A DNA stretch of 64,000 nt from Daphnia pulex (lineage: Eukaryota > Arthropoda > Branchiopoda > Diplostraca > Daphniidae): the NCBI RefSeq assembly GCF_021134715.1, contig NC_060023.1, positions 8,122,001 to 8,186,000 on the forward strand, written 5' to 3'. The stretch's first letter is position 1; the number at the start of each line of letters is the position of its first letter. The translations under genes were made by a program, and so were the position numbers. The notes beneath the pieces are model-generated. The model worked only from the letters and a program-made list of their open reading frames with translations. It was not told where the DNA came from and ran no database searches. Shown in pieces: positions 12,841 through 25,567 of this stretch.

Positions 12841-13792
12841 AGTTCACTAGGCACAGATAGGTTTCCCACACTAATGAGTCAAATTTCCCACACATTCAGT
12901 GTCGAATGCAATGGCAACATATTATTTTACACGGGAGCAAATCACACCATAAACAAAAACAATAGCCTTTCAACATTTATGTAAACGGATTCCACTAAAG
13001 TTCGGTTTAATCACTATTTCATCGTATGCTTATTACGATGAAGTTTTGTAACACAGTTACGTCAAATGTACGGCGGCAACTACCAACAGTTGAAATTGAA
13101 GTGCACAATAGGAGGAAGTCCTTCAGGCAAAACGGACTTTTCAGAACGGAAGGCAATCAGCACCCTTCATGCCTCTCTGCCATCTTAAGACTAAATAAAA
13201 GTGCTCGCTGCTCAGTTGCCAAACAAACAAAGGAGAGTCGTCCCAAGGGAAACGAAAATTTTCTTTTTCCGTATTCGACGGCCTCGCCGGTAGGGCGAGT
13301 TGCCGAAAGGGAGTTTTTGGGTTTGAGTAAGTGAACTATAAAATGATAGTCTGAAAGCAATTTGTATTCCTTCTTCTGTGTAAACGAAAAATAAGTAGCT
13401 GTTGCTTTTAGATAAAAATTTCGGCTCGAAAAAGAAACTGGAAAAATGGCTTCACGGGCGAGAAAGCTTGACACACCAAGCTCTAATGAGATTGTGCTCA
13501 CGTTTCCATTTTTAAGTCGTACGGAAATACCATAGCTTTCTAAAGAGAAGCCTTTTAGTATATTAGAGCTGGATTAACTAACAGAGCAGAAACTAATATA
13601 AAAAAGAAGAACAAGAATTAACTTCTTTTACTAAGCAATTGTTCAGTGTATCAGCTGTAGTAGATTATAGGACCAGTACAGAAGGACGAAGCAAAAGAGT
13701 GGGCTCGAGCAAAAAGAGCGGACCACTTAAGGGGGGAAAAAACTGGATGCGAGTTCAAGTTAGGACGTAAGCTGTGCATCGACAGTGCAACT
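12841..13792. other. Intergenic between DCLK start and CCT2 stop
   Basis: About 950 bp with no supported gene. It must hold the DCLK 5' UTR/promoter and the CCT2 3' UTR, both transcribed leftward. The open frames on both strands around 13026-13500 show no recognisable domain. Confidence 0.5.
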
Positions 13793-16241
13793 TTAACAAT
13801 GACTCCTGTCTTGTTCACGACGGCGAGGTGCTGCCTTAATGATGTCATCAACGCGAAGAATCATTTCAGCCGCTTCAGCTGCTGATACAAGCACCTGGCG
13901 CTTGACAACGAACGATTCAGTCACGCCCAACTGCTGCATACAGTCGATCTTGCCGAGATCCATATCTATTTACAATCAATGAACACATTTTAGAATTGCA
14001 TGTGCAACATGAAGATTTTCTGACGACATACTTAGACCAAAGGTGGCTTTCCCTTCTGAATGTGCTGCTCGGAGCTCTGACACAAGTTGGGCTGAGTCAT
14101 AGCCCGCATTGTCGGCAATCACGACGGGTAGCTGGAGAAGAGCGCGGGCGAAAGCCTCCATAGCCATCGATTCTTTACCCGGAGTCTTGGCAGCCAAAGC
14201 ATATACTGCCATGGCCATGAGTACTTCGCTGCAACCTTGGGATTTTGAAATAAAATGGTAAAATCCCAGGTGCACGACGGATAACATGGAATACAAAAAT
14301 AGTACCTCCACCGTAGACGGTGCGTGTTTCCTTAACAGTCGAAGCTAAAACACACAGAGCATCGTGAATTGAACGTTCAGCTTCATCAAGAATCTGTTGG
14401 GTTGCACCACGCAACACAAGTGTGCAAGCTTCACCCAATGGAACGCCAGAGAATCGCAACAATTTGTCTTCACCAATCATGACCTAAAAAACAAATTACG
14501 TGAGTTCTTCTTTCTACCAGAAAGTGAAAGTTGCTCAACCTCTTCGATAAGATCACAGCGTCCAAGTTTGACAAGTTCGGGATGGCCAAAAGTAGAGACG
14601 ATTTCACCTCCAGTTACCAACGCAAGGCGCTCGATACCATCAAAGTCGGCGTGTTCCACAGCCATAACACCGGCATCAGCGAACAGTTGTTCTGGGTAGT
14701 TGTAGATCAATTGTCTATAAAATCACACAAATAAAAAATTTTTGATTTAAAAATCAACCATAAATTATAAAATTTACTACAGAAATTCTAGAATACATGG
14801 ATAATAAATAAGCTAACTGACAGAATCTCAAATATTTCATAAACAAACAAAAGAATTTCTGAAGCCATATAAGATAGCAAATTTCAAATTAATGAAAGAA
14901 TTATGAAAGAATGACAAACCTGTTGATAAAGACGGTGCAATTGTGCTTAAGAATGAGCTCAATCTTCTCCTTCATCTTTTCTTTCTCAGCCAACTCTAAT
15001 TCTGCAACTTTAGCAACGGAATCAACGCGGATACGTGAGCCGAAAACCTAAAAATATGGATTAAGTTCAAATTCTTTGATAGTCATCGAAGTTTAAATTA
15101 CTTTGATTTTATCTGTGTCCATGGGTGTATTGGCAATAAGGATACGGGCATTTTCAACCCTCTTTGGTTGGTTGACTCCCGGTTTCTTGTCAAGCAGAAA
15201 CCCAGTGTCGAGGAAGGAATCTGTGAGGGTACCTCCTTGCTTTTTGATGATTTGAATAGCTTGAAGGTTACCTGATCCTTTCAAACGTAAAACTGCGTCG
15301 ACAGAGATCTTGGCAAAGAACTCTTTGTGCTGAGAAAGAATTTTTGAGCTCAAAGTCGTTCGAGCAATGTTCATTAAATCCTCGCGAAATTTAGCTTCAT
15401 CTTTCCTATAAATGAAACGAGATTTTAAAAAAAATCAATACATTGATCAAATACATGTTGTGTTGGTCTTTTGTGCAAAATGAAACTATTATGTCTATCT
15501 TACCCATTATCAATAGCTGCATTAGTAAGAGCCTCTTTGGCAGCCTGAGAGGCCTTACGCCATCCAGCAATGATGGTTTGAGGGTGGAACTTCATTTCAA
15601 CAAGCTTATCAGCTTCACGCAAAAGCTCTGAGGCCAGGACAGTCACTGAAGTTGTGCCATCCCCAACTTCAGCATCCTGGGTCTTTGACATGTCTACAAG
15701 GACTTTAGCTGCAGGATTATCAACTCCAACTGCTTTCAAAATGGTGGCACCATCATTTGTTACTTCAACCTAACAAAGGAATTTAATGACTAAGTAAAAT
15801 CAAGCACAAGAAAAATCTTAAACCTACTTGTCCTTCATTGCGGCCAACACCAACAAGAATTTTGTCCATGCCCTTAGGACCAAGAGTGCTTTTCACCAGC
15901 TCACCAATGGCAATGGCACCAACAAAACAGGACAAGCGAGCAATTTCAGCCTTCTCTTCTTCACCCTCATGTTTCAAGATTCTGGTTGGGTTGAGTGAGA
16001 CCTAAAAAATACATAAAGTTATAAAAGATTACATGATCATTTGGTTCCATTTACTCAGAAAGAAAAAATTCAGTATGAGCAAATTTACATATCAACCATG
16101 TGACTTTCTGTCAAATGACAGTACGCCATTAAAACATAAAAGAGAGAAAAAAACCGACTTTTCACAATTGATTATTGAAAAGTGAATTGCGACTTTGATA
16201 CAGACAAGTAAATAAACGAGAAATGACGAATATCGTACCAT
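13793..16241 (-). CDS. CCT2: T-complex protein 1 subunit beta (CCT2)
   Basis: Nine coding exons give a 534-residue protein, one short of the human subunit. Exons (descending): 16241-16239, 16001-15828, 15769-15504, 15405-15102, 15047-14920, 14714-14540, 14483-14306, 14235-14032, 13965-13793; all use GT-AG and keep frame. Diagnostic group II chaperonin motifs are present: [48 protein letters not shown]-equivalent [19 protein letters not shown] and ADNAGYDS. The protein forms one subunit of the eight-member cytosolic TRiC/CCT ring, which folds actin, tubulin and other substrates using ATP. The first coding exon contributes only the ATG, followed directly by a GT donor, and the second exon begins with GTCTCACTC (Val-Ser-Leu). 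Divergently oriented to CNOT7 with about 0.9 kb between start codons. Confidence 0.97.
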
Positions 16242-17167
16242 TTTTAGATAGCCGGCTGAAGTGATTCGGTTCTGACTTGCAAAATTACGTTCAACCACAA
16301 GCACGAGGACTTCTCTCTGTGGCAGAAAGAAGAAAGGTGTAGCTGGAAACCGTTTAGACGAACCTGATCCTTTGCCGCTGGACGTCGCCTCGGAGTCACA
16401 CTAAAACGCGGAACGTACATGCAAAAGATTCAACTTGAACATCATATAGGCCCTACCTGCGTGCGATATCTGCAAAAATATTAAGTTTGGCATTACTTCC
16501 GCCAGATTATTAGATTGGAACCAACGATCGAATTTGGAAGTACGGTTTGAAGTTAGTCTCCAATTAATTTGTTTACAACCTATTTTAGAGTTCTTACTCT
16601 GAGCAAGTTAGCATCTTACAAAGGCAAGTATTTTTGGTTTACGTACTCCTTGAAAAACATAATTACTTGTGAGTATTGAATAATGTCAATATGTCCTTTT
16701 GTTAATCGATTTGTCTTGCGTTTTCAACATTTGTAATGAACGAAAACTCCCGCTCCGCAGTTCAATTTGACGTTTTAGGGTTGTCGTTCACTCGTTCCAT
16801 ATTTTTTCCGTATTTTGTTTCGCGCTTTATTTATTAAGGGGCTATCGCCGCATTTCGTTTGTCAGCTGTTTTTTTCTGTCAAACAATCTATCGCTATTTT
16901 CGAAGATGGCACCACTGTATATATATAGAGGCTGTTGTAAAACTCGGAAAACATTTCAGGTGAAGTTCCCACTGAGTCGATGTGTCAAATATCATTTTAA
17001 ATTTAACCTAGTGGTGTTAATATCGAATTAATTGTAGGGTTCTTTTATCAATTTATTGTTTTGAAGGCTCGAGTGATGTGCTGCTGGATATGCTAGTTTA
17101 TACGAATTTGATTCTTTGTGTAATCTAGTGTGATCACTGGGTTTCTGAAACTTCACTATCCATAGCC
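16242..17167. promoter_or_regulatory. Head-to-head intergenic region between CCT2 and CNOT7
   Basis: The CCT2 (minus) and CNOT7 (plus) start codons face away from each other across 926 bp. This stretch therefore must contain both 5' UTRs and both promoters, plausibly a shared bidirectional one. No strong TATA box is placed confidently; a TATATATATAG tract lies at 16918-16928. A second non-coding 5' exon for either gene is possible. Bidirectional function is inferred from layout. Confidence 0.5.
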
Positions 17168-18249
17168 ATGCCAACTTCAACTGGTATAAATCGTAACTAG
17201 CTTTATTTATTTCATTAAATCAACTTTCTAGGACAATGATTTTTACACTTTTACTTTTTTAAATAGGAAATATGCATCCTAGTAATGAAGAGTGTGGGAT
17301 TCGGGAAGTCTGGGCTCACAATTTGGAAGACGAATTTAGACATATACGCCAGATTGTACAAGCATACAATTATGTAGCCATGGATACTGAGTTCCCAGGA
17401 GTAGTTGCCCGTCCCATCGGTGAATTTCGCAGCCCTGCTGATTACCAATACCAGCTTTTAAAGTGTAATGTAGATCTTCTGAAAATCATACAACTGGGCT
17501 TGAGTTTCCTGAACAAAGACGGCAAAACACCTTCTGGGTACACTACCTGGCAATTCAATTTCAAGTTTAATCTTGGGTAAGGTTTCTAAACCAAATTATT
17601 TCTCATCTGAAGACTATAAATCTTAATCTTTGTTTAATAGGGAAGATATGTATGCACAGGACAGTATAGAACTGCTCCAGAACTCTGGTCTCCAATTCAA
17701 AAAACATGAAGAAGAAGGCATAGACCCATTAGATTTTGCTGAGCTGATGATGACTTCTGGGATTGTTTTGATGGATAACATCAAGTGGTTGTCATTCCAC
17801 AGTGGATATGACTTTGGCTATATGTTGAAAATGTTGACTAACCACCACCTACCTCAGGAGGAGAGTGAGTTCTTTGAGCTCCTGAGGATTTACTTTCCTA
17901 CCATCTATGATGTCAAGTATCTCATGAAGAGTTGCAAAAACCTAAAAGGTGGTTTGCAAGAAGTAGCCGACCAACTAGAACTTGAGAGAATCGGTCCCCA
18001 ACATCAGGCTGGTTCAGATTCCTTACTAACAGGAATGGCATTCTTCAAAATGAGAGAGGTATAATGGCATTAATTTTTTTCAATTCATTACGGTTAATTA
18101 ACTTTCATTTTTACGCTTCGTTCTAGTTGTTCTTTGAGGATAACATTGACGATGCCAAATACTGCGGTCACCTTTACGGATTAGGCAATTCTTTTGTGGT
18201 CAACGGTAACAGCTTCCACGACAATGGCGATGCCACTAATTCGTCTTAA
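17168..18249 (+). CDS. CNOT7: CCR4-NOT deadenylase subunit CNOT7/8 (Pop2/Caf1)
   Basis: Four coding exons (17168-17183, 17267-17576, 17641-18058, 18127-18249) encode 288 residues, matching the family length of about 285. It is a DEDD-type 3'-5' exoribonuclease: the catalytic acidic residues are seen in MDTEFPG (Asp, Glu), in HSGYDFGY (Asp) and in GSDSLLTG (Asp). The long conserved stretch DVKYLMKSCKNLKGG and the ending DDAKYCGHLYGLG are typical. The enzyme shortens mRNA poly(A) tails within the CCR4-NOT complex in cytoplasm and nucleus. The start ATG sits in a 16-nt first coding exon (MPTST plus a split codon), as in the family's MPAAT-type start. Its 3' end converges on the CIP2A-like gene: only 200 bp separate the stop codons. 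Confidence 0.97.
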
Positions 18250-18448
18250 GCGATATCTCACAAACACACTTCATTAGTTTTTTTAATTTTTAAACCGAGA
18301 AACCATTCTTTGCGCGGAATGATTCTACTATTCAGAGCAGAATTATTCAAACACACAAAATTGTAATGAAGATATCTCTGTATTTCAGACGTTGCAAAAA
18401 AGGTTCCACCAATACAGACCTGTGTATTTCTATTACTAAAATTGTTCA

Positions 18449-21400
18449 TTATTTGTTATCCTCGAAGAGTTTGTTCTTGCCTGAAGACAAATCATAGATA
18501 AATTCTTGAATTTTCTCTAGCTTAGTGAGTTTCTTCTTGGTCTCTTGACACGATTTCTCAGATTCGATAAGTCGAGCCTCCAAATCTTCACGCACCATTT
18601 CGGATTTTTTGATTGCCTAGAAAGCACATGGAAATTTTCAATTAAATAACCCCGATAGTCCGATCCCGATATCTTCTTTAGTTGAACATTTTACCTGATT
18701 CATAGAGATGATTTCTCTATCCTTTTCTTCATTTTCTTTCTCTTTCTTACGAAGCGACTTTACAAGGTTATCACTGTTAGTCTTGATCTCTTGGAACTCA
18801 TTTGACAGTTTGTCTAAATCTTTCGATTTTTTCTCGTATGCCAGCTTTGCAGCTACAAATTAAAGATAAAAATAATTGGCATTAATCTCTATAGAAAAAA
18901 ATTCTATGCACATCTATGTTATTACCTTCCAAGGATTTTTGCGATTTCTTAAGTTCTTCTTCCATATCTTCACCTTTCTGAACAAGATTTCTAATTTGTT
19001 TCAAGGCCCCATCGAGCTGGGATTGGATCTGATTCGTTTTTTCAGTCTGCGCCACTTCAAATTTATCCTTTTCCCTTTGCAATCTCTCACGCTCCTAATG
19101 AATACATTCAAAGGTTTGTTGGTTAATTTTTTTTCCTGCTTAAATGTGTGTGTAGGTTTACTCTTGTCCAGTCATGCTGATTGGCTCGTTGCGTATCGGT
19201 CATTTTTTCAAGACGCCTCGAAATAGCTCGGTTCTCCGACTCTTTGCTTTCAATGAGTTGAGTTTTGCTGAGGAGCATAGCCATTATCCGTTCATTCTAA
19301 AATGTAAAACAAAAATAATAAAACGAGGGAAGATGTCATATTTTGAAATCCTGATTTACCTCAGCTCCAATTTGAATGATATTTATTTTTAATGAATCGA
19401 CTTCTTGTTTATACGAATCCAGCTGGTGTAGCAATCGAAGTTCTTCCCGCTCTCGTCGTGCAATTTGTAACTCCATCAATTCAACCACGTCGCAATTTTT
19501 CATCGTCTGAATTCATAATTTTTTTTTTAGATATCATACAAGCATGTACCAAACTTAAGCAGATTTTATTACCTCCCAAAATTTGTCGTGTTTCATGTCT
19601 TGTGTGATTTTGTCCAGTTTCTTTATTTGTTCAGGAGACATGGTCACGTTCAAAATTGAACGGTTTACCAATGGATCCTTCTCATCGGTAACGCTGCCAC
19701 GTCGGGAGTACAACTGATCCATAGCATACGACAGACCAGCTAAGCTGTTAAAATATCGTTAAAATCATTTCAATAATAGAACTGTTGTCTCAAATTAAAT
19801 TTACCTTTCGCGATTAAACCCTACTGTACCAATAAGAGCTAAAGCGTCTTGTTTGAGGTGACAGTCACCAAGTACGATTGCAGATGCTAGGCACTGTTGC
19901 ACATTAGGTTTTGTCAGCAAATCACTGTAAATTGGTAGTTGGTCTCTTTCTCGGAAAGCAATATCTCCGAACAGTGTAAGACACTGGACAACAATGATTC
20001 TAGATTCTGGAGAATAACGTGAAACAACGGCAGGATTGGGGATGAGGGTCAAGTCGGAGTTCTTCTGGTCCACTTCTTCGCCGAAATCCGTAAAAACGGA
20101 AACGATTTTGACAAAGGTTTCCGGTTTGAGCATCGATGCAACCCGGATGTTGGAAGGTTGAACTTTGTAAAGCTGTGCAAAATTGAATCAACAAGTTAAG
20201 GAAATAATGTTCAGTATTACAATTATGTGTAAATAATCTTAATATGTATAAAATTTTTGAAAAGGATATTTTTTAGAATCTGCAAGGCATGTCCAAGAAT
20301 TTTGCAAGATGTCTTGCAGGCAGGATTCTTAAAATCGTTCAGTTGATTCACAACTAGACGATCGAGGCTTTCTTCGTTTAAGTTAAGGCTCGGTGTGATG
20401 TTTGTTAAATCAGCCAAAAGTTCAAGTAAATTTTCGTTGAGGGCGGCGTTCGTAAGAAGTGGAACGAGGGCCGGGATAAAGGCTTCGGTGAACTCCTTGT
20501 TGACAACAAGCTGAGTACGGAGTATTTTTGTTGTGTAGAACAAAATGCAGTTGGCTGCATCACTGGCATGTTGAGATGAAGTAAGCAATTTTGGAACAAG
20601 CTTGAACAAGCCTTCCAAAGAACTCTGTAGTAGCTGTTGGAAACGATTTGCTTTCAGCAGATCAAGGATTAGGCGATCACGTGTCATCCACAGTAAAATA
20701 CAGCAACTTCGCTTGATCATTTTGGTGTTACTACTCTTGAAGCCGACTGTGAGTGTGTCTAGTACTGTTTTTAAGTAATTGGTCAGCATTAATTCACTGA
20801 TTGAACCTATTGCCAGAGAGCTAAAGAAAACCTAAAACAAATAAACATTAAACAATCATCAATTATATCTTATTTTGAAATAATTTTACTGAAAGATTAT
20901 TACCTGAGATGCATACAGTTGAAGCAAAAGGTTATCTGCTTGCAATTGGACAAGGTATTGGTGCAAGTCTTCAGAACGATTTGTCCTTTGCAATTCATTG
21001 ACCACAACATAGTTTTCAAAGCATAAATTGGATAAAACAGCAAGCAGATGAGGTAGTGTGTAGTCTGATTTCTCCAAGATAGCACTAGTAAGATATTTTA
21101 AAATATTGCTAAGCCAGTACCCTGATCGGTCTACAATTATTCCATCAGTTAATGTCTCTAGCAAAGAGAGCAATAAGACAGCTTTATCAGATTCCAATTG
21201 CCCTTGAAGATAGTGGGAGAGAACTGGAACAAATTGAAATTGACAAAGAAGCTCACAAATAGAAGAATTTGAACTCAAATGTTTGACCATATCTATTCCC
21301 TTCCACCCCAAATTAGATTTGTTGTCGCATGTTCTTAAAAGCTCTCTAACATTGATAAAAAATTCTGTAGTATATCCTTGGGGAGTATCAAAAAGTGTAA

Positions 21401-21590
21401 GGTTTTCCATAAGACACAAAACCTAAATAACAAAAATAAATGAAAATGTAATACTTTTTCCTATCCAAATCATTGAAGCAGTTACCTGAAGGCACCTTTG
21501 AATTTCGGATTCATGTCTTTCACTCTTCGATCGGATGTAATCAGGAACTAAGGTAATAAAATTTTGAATTGTACGGTTTTTCGAAGACAT
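18449..21590 (-). CDS. CIP2A: CIP2A-like protein (ARM-type N-terminus, coiled-coil C-terminus)
   Basis: Ten coding exons give about 834 residues (human CIP2A has 905): 21590-21486, 21422-20904, 20831-20270, 20174-19805, 19744-19573, 19506-19360, 19296-19162, 19094-18926, 18852-18695, 18616-18449. The first ~560 residues are helical armadillo-like repeats (for example LLAVLSNLCFENYVVVNEL, ASAIVLGDCHLKQDALALIG); the C-terminal ~270 residues are a continuous Glu/Lys-rich coiled coil ending in LSSGK, as in CIP2A. In vertebrates CIP2A inhibits PP2A and works with TOPBP1 in mitotic DNA-damage tethering; the same role here is inference. All frames close with GT-AG introns except intron 3, which is AT-AC (separate entry). 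Assignment rests on architecture, length and the tail motif rather than alignment; another ARM/coiled-coil family remains possible. Confidence 0.75.
20175..20269 (-). other. U12-type AT-AC intron in the CIP2A-like gene
   Basis: Read on the minus strand, this 95-nt intron begins with ATATCCTTTT, the canonical U12 (minor spliceosome) 5' splice site. It contains TTCCTTAAC (20195-20203), a perfect match to the U12 branch-site consensus, about 21 nt before the end, and terminates in GCAC. There is no GT donor before the frame hits a stop. Joining at AC restores the frame into KLYKVQPSNIR, whereas the AG two bases later shifts it out of frame. Confidence 0.88.
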
Positions 21591-21890
21591 TTCCTAAGAT
21601 TAACTGGAATAATCCTTCCAAGCTTCTCATAAATCAAATCATCCAAATTTTTAGGCAAATATTTAGGTGACAGCGACACGACTTGGTCAGACACGGTTTT
21701 GTCTTTTCAAAAAAATTAACGTTGCCAGGTTAAAATAAAAGGATTCCATCGCTCGCACGCCGCCGCCCCTTCTGCGGGCCTGCCGCCTCGGCAATTCTGT
21801 TAAGGAGCTTGGTAAAAACGCACGGTATTTGATATTTTATCAGCCATCAGCAATCTGAATGTTTGCGGTTAATTTAGAAATGTCTACCAG

Positions 21891-21921
<31 letters not shown>

Positions 21922-22082
21922 AGGCTATTCTAAAGAAAATTAATTGATCCGACAGACATTAATCAACTCGAAAATGTCAGCATTAATAAAGTTGGATGAA
22001 AACGATGAGCCCGTTTCGTCAAATCTAAATAGCAAAAAAAAAAACGATTTGAGAATTGTATTCGTCGTTAATATTACAAGCG
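21591..22082. other. Intergenic between the CIP2A-like start and the DDX49 stop
   Basis: About 490 bp. It includes a small GC-rich patch (21747-21790) just upstream of the CIP2A-like gene and a 30-nt poly(A) run at 21891-21920. It should contain the CIP2A-like promoter and the DDX49 3' UTR, both genes being leftward. Confidence 0.5.
21891..21920. repeat. Poly(A) run of 30
   Basis: Thirty consecutive A on the plus strand. No retroposed sequence or target-site duplication is evident beside it, so it is called a simple homopolymer. Confidence 0.9.
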
Positions 22083-24060
22083 TTAATCCGATTCAACAAG
22101 AATATTCGTGGCAGATGAGGTTGAAGCTTCTTCTGAATCCCTTTTCCGGGAGTCTCTGCTTTTTTTAAATTTAGAATTCTTGTCCCCTTTCCTCCTTTTC
22201 CACTCGATATCAGCCTCGATTTCGCGATCGGCTTCTTCAGGACTAAGCCCTTTCTCTATCAATTTCTTCCTCTTATTGATTCTTTTCTTTTCACCAAAAT
22301 CTTGCTCGTCCAAGTTGATTTCCTGCTCTCTTTTCGTTACAGCCACTTGCGTTAAGATTTTGACAACTTCTTTTTCTGTCGAGTATAAAATAAAATTTTT
22401 AAGATGTTACTTCTTCGACTTAAAAATAAATTTCAGCAAATCCATACCTTTAATCTTGAACTCTTTAAGCTCTTTACAAATGCGCCCTTCAATAGCATGG
22501 AGCAGTTTGATATCGTTGGGGGTGATTAACGTCAGTGAAAAACCTCCTCTACCGGCACGAGCAGTACGACCGACGCGATGCACGTATTCTTTGGGGTTTG
22601 AAGGAACATTGTGATTGACGATAAGCTGAACCGTGGGAATATCCAGTCCTGAAACATTCAAGAGTGTTTACAAGCTCGTGTTAAAAGAGAAGTGAAAGTA
22701 TTTACCTCGGCTGGCTACGTCGGTAGCCACAAGAATTTTGACGGTATTCGAACGGAATTTTGTCAATGTAGCTATCCGTTCGCGTTGACTCATCATGGAA
22801 TGTAGGCACAAACTCTGAAAGCCCAGTTCCAGTAAAGTCATGCTCAAAATTTGGCAACTCCTTTATAATCAGAGAAATAGATTGGTGTTCTATTTTAGAT
22901 ATCACTTGGGTTGTTAAAGAAAATGTTATATCACCTGCATGTGTCTGTAAAAACTATAATGGATCCTTTGGGTTTCTCTTCTCGGAAGTTTTGGACAACG
23001 TGAACCAGGTATCCATCCTTGAAATCCGCTGGTACGAGAATATACCTTTGATCCAGCTCTTCCACTGTCGCAGTTTCAACCGGGGCCGACCACATGAATG
23101 GCTATTAGAACATGACGCATATTTTTAGTGATGCAACGACTAACGCTCTAAGAAATATACTGAAGATTTTACTTACTTTATTTAATGCGACTTCGCGAAG
23201 TTTGTTCAGTGTATCTGTTATGGTGGCGCTAAAGAGTAATGTTTGTCTTTTTTCTGGTAAGGATTGAAAGATGATCTGCAACTGTACCCAAGATTTATGA
23301 ATCAGTAATTGCTGGTACTTAAAAAGAGTGTGTAATTCTTTTCACAACCTGCTCATCAAAGTTCCCTTCCAGTAACCTGTCAGCTTCATCCATCACTAAA
23401 TATTTAATAGTTTTAAAAGAAAATGTTTTGCAGCTTTCCAAGTGATCTGCTAGTCTTTATCAGAGAAAATGCTAAATGAAGCCAAAAGGAACTGTAGTAG
23501 AATGAATAAAAAATTACCTGCCAGGTGTGGCAATGACTATGTGAGGATGATTTGAAAGTTCTATGCCTTGATCCATCATTCCCATGCCACCCACAATTAC
23601 TGACATTCGTAAATTGATTGGCTTCCCGATGATCTGAAATTGATCTGCAATCTACAAAATATTTGGCATTGATAGTGTTGTGATAGCAAAAGTAATGAAA
23701 ATAATGTAGCCTACTTGATACGCCAACTCTCTTGTTGGAGTCAGAACTAGAGCGTAGATGCCATAAGGATCTTTGCTCAGCGTTTGAACTATGGGTAAGG
23801 CGAAAGCAAACGTTTTGCCACTTCCAGTTCGATCACATCCGATACAATCACGTCCATCTAATATAGCAGGTATGCAATTGATTTGTACTGGAGTAGGTTT
23901 GTCAACACCTGTCATTTAAAAAAATTTAAGTGGAAACAATCATTGATTGAGGAAATACATTTAACAGATGAGAATTACCTAAATTTTTGATTTGCTTTAT
24001 CAACCATTCGTCAATTTTCAAGGAATTGAAGGTAGAAACTGCTTTCGTCGTCGTATCCAT
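22083..24060 (-). CDS. DDX49: DEAD-box RNA helicase DDX49 (Dbp8-type)
   Basis: Multi-exon gene from ATG at 24060 to the stop at 22083. Helicase motifs appear in order: Q motif (KPTPVQ), motif I (DRTGSGKT), [26 protein letters not shown] in [12 protein letters not shown] in [29 protein letters not shown] and [11 protein letters not shown]. The basic C-terminal tail ([19 protein letters not shown] and Lys/Arg-rich residues after it) matches the DDX49 arrangement. The family works in the nucleolus in 40S ribosome and rRNA maturation, unwinding RNA with ATP. Odd point: the first position of motif I is Asp where DEAD-box proteins nearly always have Ala ([10 protein letters not shown] rather than GCAKTGSGKT); the Walker lysine is intact. 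Introns are short GT-AG ones, for example after DTC and before SCQIL. Confidence 0.95.
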
Positions 24061-25567
24061 GTTTTATTTTGCACTTTCCTCCACGTGAATGTGGAATGGA
24101 ACTGTTATGTTTTCGTCTGCTACTGGGTCTTAAGCGCCATTGCCAAATTAAAACTTTACCAACATCCCATAAATACAGAAAAGTCATCTCGTTCAAAAAG
24201 TTCCGAAAAGCATTAAAGCAGTTCATTATTCATAAAATATTTGCAATGAATTGTTTTCCGAGAAGGACAATGAAAAATCCCAACAGGAAACTTCAGAGTT
24301 TTATTATTAAAACTTAAAAGCCACTGTTAAACTGTGATTGAACAAATTTTGAAAAAATTCTTCAGAGAAAAAACGTTAATAGATTTCACTTCTAAATTCA
24401 GAAAAACTTCCGTATTACTGAACGCCCGTATGAATCAGGGCATGAATGATTGACTTTTTTGCACTATATACAAAATTATTATTAACGTTCCTCTGGGCCT
24501 ATAATAAATATAGGGCCTAACAGCAAATATTGTTCTGGTCTTTTTTCTTTCATCAACTCTATAAATATAACCATGCCGTGCTTTGGACTGGATATAAGTC
24601 CCGTCCCGTCGTCCTCCCCGCTGTGTCAAATGATCTATTTCGCTTGTTCGTTCATCCATTATAGATGCGCATGCAGTGGACCATCAAGTTGACTTTCATT
24701 TAATCTTATTGCCCGGCTCGGCCGGCGGCCCCCAAGTTTTTGCGGCTCATCCGTCAAAACTACTTTGGCTATATGCTGGTCCTGCCTACTTCACAGATGC
24801 TTCACCGAACTATATCAATCATTCAACATCTACAGCGATATACACTCGCAAGACATGCAGTATAGACCACTGGGTCTAAATTCGTCCTATAACACCATTA
24901 ATTTGTATTCAAATCTCTTCATCGAGAATTTATTCCCACAATAAATAATCTGATTAACAAGTTACCTACTCCAAAATTAAAAACTATTGACCCCTTGGAA
25001 TTATAATTGAAGGCCTCTCTCCACACAACAGGCGATGGATTGCGCAATAACAGTTAAAAACCATCGCATAACCGAAGAATAGATATAGTTTCCGTAATCA
25101 AACACACACGCAGACTCACAGAAGAGAGCGATGACAACCGGCGTGATTGAATCAGTGCCGCCGGCGGCGTCCTATGAACCAGAGTGTCGCTTCCGATTTC
25201 TGTTGATGACGCGGCGACATCACCGTGTTATATAAGGCCATCAGTCCCAGCAGCAGCTTATACTATAAGGAAGGGGGGATGTGTACAGATTACAGAAAGG
25301 TAGTACATCTATACACTGCTGCTGCGGTGTGTTGTGTGTACATATACACAGGCCATATAAAAAGAAGAAATAGACAACAGAGGGCGGCTGCTCTGCTCCC
25401 TTCGCAGTGAGAGCAACGACGTTAATGCACTCGAGATTATTTCGTTTGGCCCGTAGTAGATGGATCTCTGGGGCCAATTCCCATCTGACTCTTGATGCTT
25501 ACATTCTCTATCCGTACTACTGCGTATAGTCTACTACTTTTTTTTTACTTTCCGAGAGTTGTGCTGG

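Noticed and set aside
21891-21920. Poly(A) run as the tail of a retroposon
   Set aside because: No retroposed sequence, direct repeats or coding remnant was seen beside it.
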